In this document: in pieces, positions 60,968-64,000 of the stretch | Numbering within the stretch: the stretch's first letter is position 1 | Layout: each line of letters begins with the position of its first letter | NCBI RefSeq assembly: GCF_014650455.1 | Contig: NZ_BMUZ01000007.1 | Location: 364,388 to 428,387 of the forward strand | Length of the DNA: 64,000 nt | Direction of reading: 5' to 3' | From: Streptomyces xanthochromogenes | GTDB taxonomy: Bacteria; Actinomycetota; Actinomycetes; Streptomycetales; Streptomycetaceae | Notes under the pieces: generated by a model | Seen by the model: only the letters and a program-made list of their open reading frames with translations | Databases searched by the model: none | What the model was told of the DNA's origin: nothing | Made by a program: the position numbers and the translations under genes

Positions 60968-61611
60968 TTGGCCACCTCGAGGTCGGGTACCACCTTGCGC
61001 AGCTCGTCCGCGTCGAGCGCGCCGGCGCGCAGCAGTACCGGGACCTTGCCCGTGACGTCGACGATCGAGGACGGGACGATGCCCGGCGTCGGGCCGCCGT
61101 CCAGGTACACGGAGACGGAGTCGCCGAGCATGCCCTGGGCGGCGTCGCAGTCCTCGGGCGCCGGGTGACCGGTGAGGTTGGCGGAGGACACGGCCATCGG
61201 GCCGACCTCGGTGAGCAGCTCGATGGCGACCGGGTGCAGCGGCATCCGGATGGCGACGGTGCCCCGGGTGTCGCCGAGGTCCCACTGCAGCGACGGCTGG
61301 TGGCGGGCGACCAGGGTCAGGGCGCCGGGCCAGAACGCGTCGACGAGCTCCCAGGCCTGCTCGGTGAAGTCGGTGACCAGGCCGTGCAGGGTGTTCGGCG
61401 AGCCGATGAGGACAGGGGTGGGCATGTTGCGCCCGCGGCCCTTGGCGTCGAGCAGGTCAGCGCAGGCCTGCGCGCTGAACGCGTCGGCGCCGATCCCGTA
61501 CACGGTGTCCGTCGGCAGCACCACGAGCTCACCGCGGCGGACGGCGGACGCGGCTTCGCGCAGACCGGTCGTGCGGTCGGTCGCGTCGTTGCAGTCGTAT
61601 CGCCGAGCCAT
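60964..61611 (-). CDS. L-threonylcarbamoyladenylate synthase (Sua5/YrdC/TsaC)
   Basis: The 215-residue YrdC-domain protein has AVRRGELVVLPTDTVYGIGA, WPGALTLVARHQPSLQW, GTVAIRMPLHPVAIELL and VSSANLTGHPAPEDCD. It makes threonylcarbamoyl-AMP, the first step of the universal tRNA modification t6A at position 37 of ANN-decoding tRNAs. It overlaps the phosphatase-fold gene (TTGA) and lies 46 bases after prmC, in the conserved prfA-prmC-sua5 order. Confidence 0.95.
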   Translation of the reverse strand: MARRYDCNDATDRTTGLREAASAVRRGELVVLPTDTVYGIGADAFSAQACADLLDAKGRGRNMPTPVLIGSPNTLHGLVTDFTEQAWELVDAFWPGALTLVARHQPSLQWDLGDTRGTVAIRMPLHPVAIELLTEVGPMAVSSANLTGHPAPEDCDAAQGMLGDSVSVYLDGGPTPGIVPSSIVDVTGKVPVLLRAGALDADELRKVVPDLEVAN

Positions 61612-61657
61612 CAGCGGGCCTCCTCGTACACATACACGGTCTGGGGGTGGGAGCGGA

Positions 61658-62497
61658 TCACGGGGTGGCCTTGCGGGCCGTGGCGAAGCGCGGGCGGTTG
61701 TTCAGGTCGGGGTGGTCGGCCGCGTCCGCCCAGCCGGCCTCCTCGTTGAAGATCCACGGCACTTGGCCGCCCTGGGTGTCGGCGTGCTCGATGACGACGA
61801 GCCCGCCGGGGCGCAGGAGGCGGTGCGCGGTCCGCTCGATGCCCCGGATGGTGTCGAGCCCGTCCTCACCGGAGAACAGCGCGAGCTCGGGGTCGTGGTC
61901 GCGCGCCTCGGGGGCGACGTACTCCCACTCCGTGAGCGGGATGTACGGCGGGTTGGAGATGACCAGGTCGACCTGGCCGTCGAGCTCGGGCAGCGCGGTG
62001 AGCGCGTCGCCCTGGTGGAGAACGACGCGGGACCCCTCGACGTTCTTCCGCGTCCATTCGAGGGCGTCCTCGGACAGCTCGACGGCGTGCACGCGCGAGC
62101 GCGGCACCTCCTGCGCCATGGCGAGCGCGATGGCGCCCGAGCCGGTGCACAGGTCGACGATGAGCGGCTCGACGACGTCCATCGCGCGGACGGCGTCTAT
62201 GGCCCAGCCGACCACGGACTCGGTCTCCGGTCGCGGCACGAACACCCCTGGCCCGACTTGGAGTTCGAGGTAACGGAAGAAGGCGCGGCCGGTGATGTGC
62301 TGGAGCGGTTCGCGGGCCTCGCGGCGTGCGATCGCCTCCCAGTAGCGGGCGTCGAAGTCGACGTCCTTGACGTTGTGCAGCTCTCCCCGCTTGACGCCGT
62401 GGATGTGCGCGGCGAGCTCCTCCGCGTCGAAGCGCGGGGAGGGCACGCCGGCGTCGGCCAGCCGCTGGGTGGCCTGGGCCACCTCGGCAAGCAGCAC
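61658..62497 (-). CDS. prmC: Release factor glutamine methyltransferase PrmC (HemK)
   Basis: The 279-residue SAM methyltransferase has VDLCTGSGAIALAMAQEVP and the catalytic DLVISNPPYIPLTEWEYVAP (NPPY). It methylates the Gln of the GGQ motif in RF1 and RF2. GTG 62497 (VLLAEVAQATQRL) is chosen because it gives the N-terminus I recall for the family; the frame runs to ATG 62539 through a Gly/Pro/Arg stretch encoded by a hairpin repeat at 62509-62526. Start choice is the main uncertainty. Confidence 0.9.
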   Translation of the reverse strand: MLLAEVAQATQRLADAGVPSPRFDAEELAAHIHGVKRGELHNVKDVDFDARYWEAIARREAREPLQHITGRAFFRYLELQVGPGVFVPRPETESVVGWAIDAVRAMDVVEPLIVDLCTGSGAIALAMAQEVPRSRVHAVELSEDALEWTRKNVEGSRVVLHQGDALTALPELDGQVDLVISNPPYIPLTEWEYVAPEARDHDPELALFSGEDGLDTIRGIERTAHRLLRPGGLVVIEHADTQGGQVPWIFNEEAGWADAADHPDLNNRPRFATARKATP

Positions 62498-62508
62498 GCT
62501 TCGGGGGC

Positions 62509-62526
62509 CTGGGGGTCGCCCCCCAG
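62509..62526. repeat. CTGGGG-family hairpin in the prfA-prmC junction
   Basis: CTGGGGG-tcgc-CCCCCAG, nearly identical to the one in the atpH-atpA gap (53898-53915). It lies just before the likely prmC start. Confidence 0.6.
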
Positions 62527-62571
62527 AGTTTTGCTGCACGCTGGTCCTCCGGCAGTCGTACGGGGGTGTGA

Positions 62572-63651
62572 TTACTGGGCGGCCGCGAGCTTGGCGGCGG
62601 AGTCCGCGTCGACGCAGGCCTGGATCATCGCGTCCAGGTCGCCGTCGAGCACCTGGTCCAAGTTGTACGCCTTGAAGCCGACCCGGTGGTCCGAGATGCG
62701 GTTTTCCGGGAAGTTGTACGTCCGGATCTTCTCGGAGCGGTCGACCGTGCGCACCTGGCTGCGGCGGGCGTCGGCGGCCTCCTGCTCGGCGGCCTCCTGC
62801 GCCGCGGCGAGCAGCCGGGAGCGCAGGATGCGCATGGCCTGCTCCTTGTTCTGGAGCTGGCTCTTCTCGTTCTGGCAGGAGGCGACGACGCCGGTGGGGA
62901 CGTGCGTGATGCGGACGGCGGAGTCGGTCGTGTTGACGGACTGGCCGCCGGGGCCCGAGGAGCGGTACACGTCGATGCGCAGGTCGTTCATGTTGATCTC
63001 GACGTCGACCTCCTCGGCCTCGGGCGTGACGAGCACGCCGGCGGCGGAGGTGTGGATGCGGCCCTGCGACTCGGTCGCGGGCACGCGCTGCACGCGGTGC
63101 ACGCCGCCCTCGTACTTCATCCGCGCCCAGACGCCCTGGCCGGGCTCGGTCGCGCCCTGGCCGCCCTTGGTCTTCACGGCCACCTGGACGTCCTTGTAGC
63201 CGCCCTGGTCGGACTCGGTGGAGTCGATGATCTCGGTCTTCCAGCCGACCCGCTCGGCGTAGCGCAGGTACATGCGCAGGAGGTCGCCGGCGAACAGGGC
63301 CGACTCGTCGCCGCCCGCACCCGCCTTGATCTCCAGGAGGACGTCCTTGTCGTCGCTGGGGTCGCGCGGGACCAGGAGCAGGCGGAGCTTCTCGGTGAGC
63401 TGCTCGCGCTGTGCGGTCAGGTCCTTGACCTCGGCGGCGAAGTCCGGGTCGTCGGCCGCGAGCTCGCGGGCCGTCTCGATGTCCTCACCCGTCTGCTTCC
63501 AGGCACGGTAGGTCCCGACGATCGGCGTCAGCTCGGCGTAGCGCTTGTTGAGCTTGCGCGCGTTGGCCTGATCGGCGTGGACCGAAGGGTCGGCGAGCTT
63601 CGTCTCAAGGTCGGCGTGCTCGCCGATCAGGTCCTCGACCGCTTCGAACAT
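62572..63651 (-). CDS. prfA: Peptide chain release factor 1
   Basis: The 359-residue RF1 has the codon-reading PAT tripeptide in RVPATESQGR (UAA/UAG) and the catalytic GGQ in RSSGPGGQSVNTTDSAV. ATG 63651 (MFEAVEDLIGEH) has AGGAG seven bases upstream; the 15-residue extension to 63696 (MPSRPTSPFEP) is not family-like. prmC, which modifies its GGQ, follows. Confidence 0.96.
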   Translation of the reverse strand: MFEAVEDLIGEHADLETKLADPSVHADQANARKLNKRYAELTPIVGTYRAWKQTGEDIETARELAADDPDFAAEVKDLTAQREQLTEKLRLLLVPRDPSDDKDVLLEIKAGAGGDESALFAGDLLRMYLRYAERVGWKTEIIDSTESDQGGYKDVQVAVKTKGGQGATEPGQGVWARMKYEGGVHRVQRVPATESQGRIHTSAAGVLVTPEAEEVDVEINMNDLRIDVYRSSGPGGQSVNTTDSAVRITHVPTGVVASCQNEKSQLQNKEQAMRILRSRLLAAAQEAAEQEAADARRSQVRTVDRSEKIRTYNFPENRISDHRVGFKAYNLDQVLDGDLDAMIQACVDADSAAKLAAAQ

Positions 63652-63699
63652 CGGTTGCTCCTGGGGTTCAAACGGAGAAGTAGGTCTTGACGGCAAAGC

Positions 63700-63741
63700 G
63701 CCGGTCGCGGCGCCCCCGGAACGGAGGCGCCGCGGACCGGC
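63700..63741 (-). terminator. Terminator after rpmE
   Basis: GCCGGTCGCGGCGCC (63700-63714) pairs with GGCGCCGCGGACCGGC (63726-63741), one base bulged. It ends 13 bases past the rpmE stop, so prfA likely has its own promoter between here and 63651. Confidence 0.75.
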
Positions 63742-63753
63742 GCAGTTGGCTCG

Positions 63754-63981
63754 CTACTTCTGGGCGGAGCCGGCAGCGGCCTTGCCGAAGCGGGCCTCGA
63801 AGCGGGCCACGCGGCCGCCGGTGTCCATGATCTTCTGCTTGCCCGTGTAGAACGGGTGGCACTCGGAGCAGATTTCGGCGCGGATGGAGCCGCCGCCGAT
63901 CGTGCTACGGGTGGTGAAAGCCGCGCCACAGGTGCAGCTGACCTGGGTCTCGACGTACTCGGGGTGGATGTCGCGCTTCAA
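63754..63981 (-). CDS. rpmE: 50S ribosomal protein L31, zinc-binding type
   Basis: The 75-residue L31 contains VSCTCGAAFTTRSTIGGG and ICSECHPFYTGKQKIMDTGG, so the four zinc-binding Cys/His positions are kept (C+ form). Streptomyces usually has a second, Cys-free L31 under zinc control elsewhere. The TTG start at 63981 has GGAG upstream. A terminator follows. Confidence 0.95.
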   Translation of the reverse strand: MKRDIHPEYVETQVSCTCGAAFTTRSTIGGGSIRAEICSECHPFYTGKQKIMDTGGRVARFEARFGKAAAGSAQK

Positions 63982-64000
63982 GGTGTCTCCTAGGTTCGGG

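Overview
The window is very GC-rich DNA with the codon usage, leaderless and GTG/TTG starts, and gene content of a Streptomyces chromosome core. From memory, most of the order follows Streptomyces coelicolor SCO5359 to about SCO5419, read here in reverse: position 1 lies in the thioredoxin/TPR gene and position 64000 just upstream of rpmE. Names such as scy, filP, absC, icmA and chiC rest on recalled protein similarity plus context; no database search was possible.

Layout. 1-6.1 kb: a cut thioredoxin-TPR gene, a TetR regulator, a translationally coupled second MurG plus nucleotide-sugar 4,6-dehydratase, and a divergent OmpR-type two-component pair, followed by 77-bp tandem repeats. 6.1-9 kb: icmA (large subunit of isobutyryl-CoA mutase), a DUF3817 membrane protein and a MarR regulator. 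9.2-14 kb: the cellulose-like glycan locus cslA-glxA with a convergent GH6 lipoprotein. 14.2-17.7 kb: DUF3817, a thiamine-binding-fold protein, three tandem AIM24-family genes and the MarR regulator absC. 17.9-20.7 kb: meaB, a thiolase and methylmalonyl-CoA epimerase. 20.9-30.4 kb: the polar-growth coiled-coil proteins Scy and FilP, then two paralogous ABC transporter operons. 30.4-40.6 kb: an LLM flavoenzyme, an SCO5389-family protein, nucS, a large ATPase/TPR membrane protein, a STAS protein, a 3-hydroxyacyl-CoA dehydrogenase, a TetR-controlled drug-type ABC transporter and a PduO-type cobalamin adenosyltransferase. 40.9-48.5 kb: a two-component system with two exported proteins, a membrane protein, and chiS-chiR-chiC (chitin response). 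48.8-57.2 kb: DUF2550 and the complete ATP synthase operon. 57.4-64 kb: a WecA/MraY-type transferase, a second-type SHMT, a phosphatase-fold protein, Sua5/YrdC, prmC, prfA and rpmE.

How the genes fit together. One theme is B12-dependent acyl-CoA chemistry spread over the window: icmA, meaB, thiolase, methylmalonyl-CoA epimerase, 3-hydroxybutyryl-CoA dehydrogenase and cobalamin adenosyltransferase. A second is hyphal tip growth: cslA/glxA, scy and filP. A third is envelope and nutrient sensing: three two-component systems, two of them beside likely targets (murG-like operon, chitinase). The fourth is housekeeping energy and translation.

No wholly new defence or mobile system is visible: no tRNA, CRISPR, transposase or integrase. 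The less ordinary signals are regulatory palindromes in AT-rich islands, a dispersed family of intergenic hairpins, an 80-residue duplication in Scy, a phosphatase-fold protein lacking its nucleophile cysteine, and the placement of cslA-glxA in this neighbourhood.
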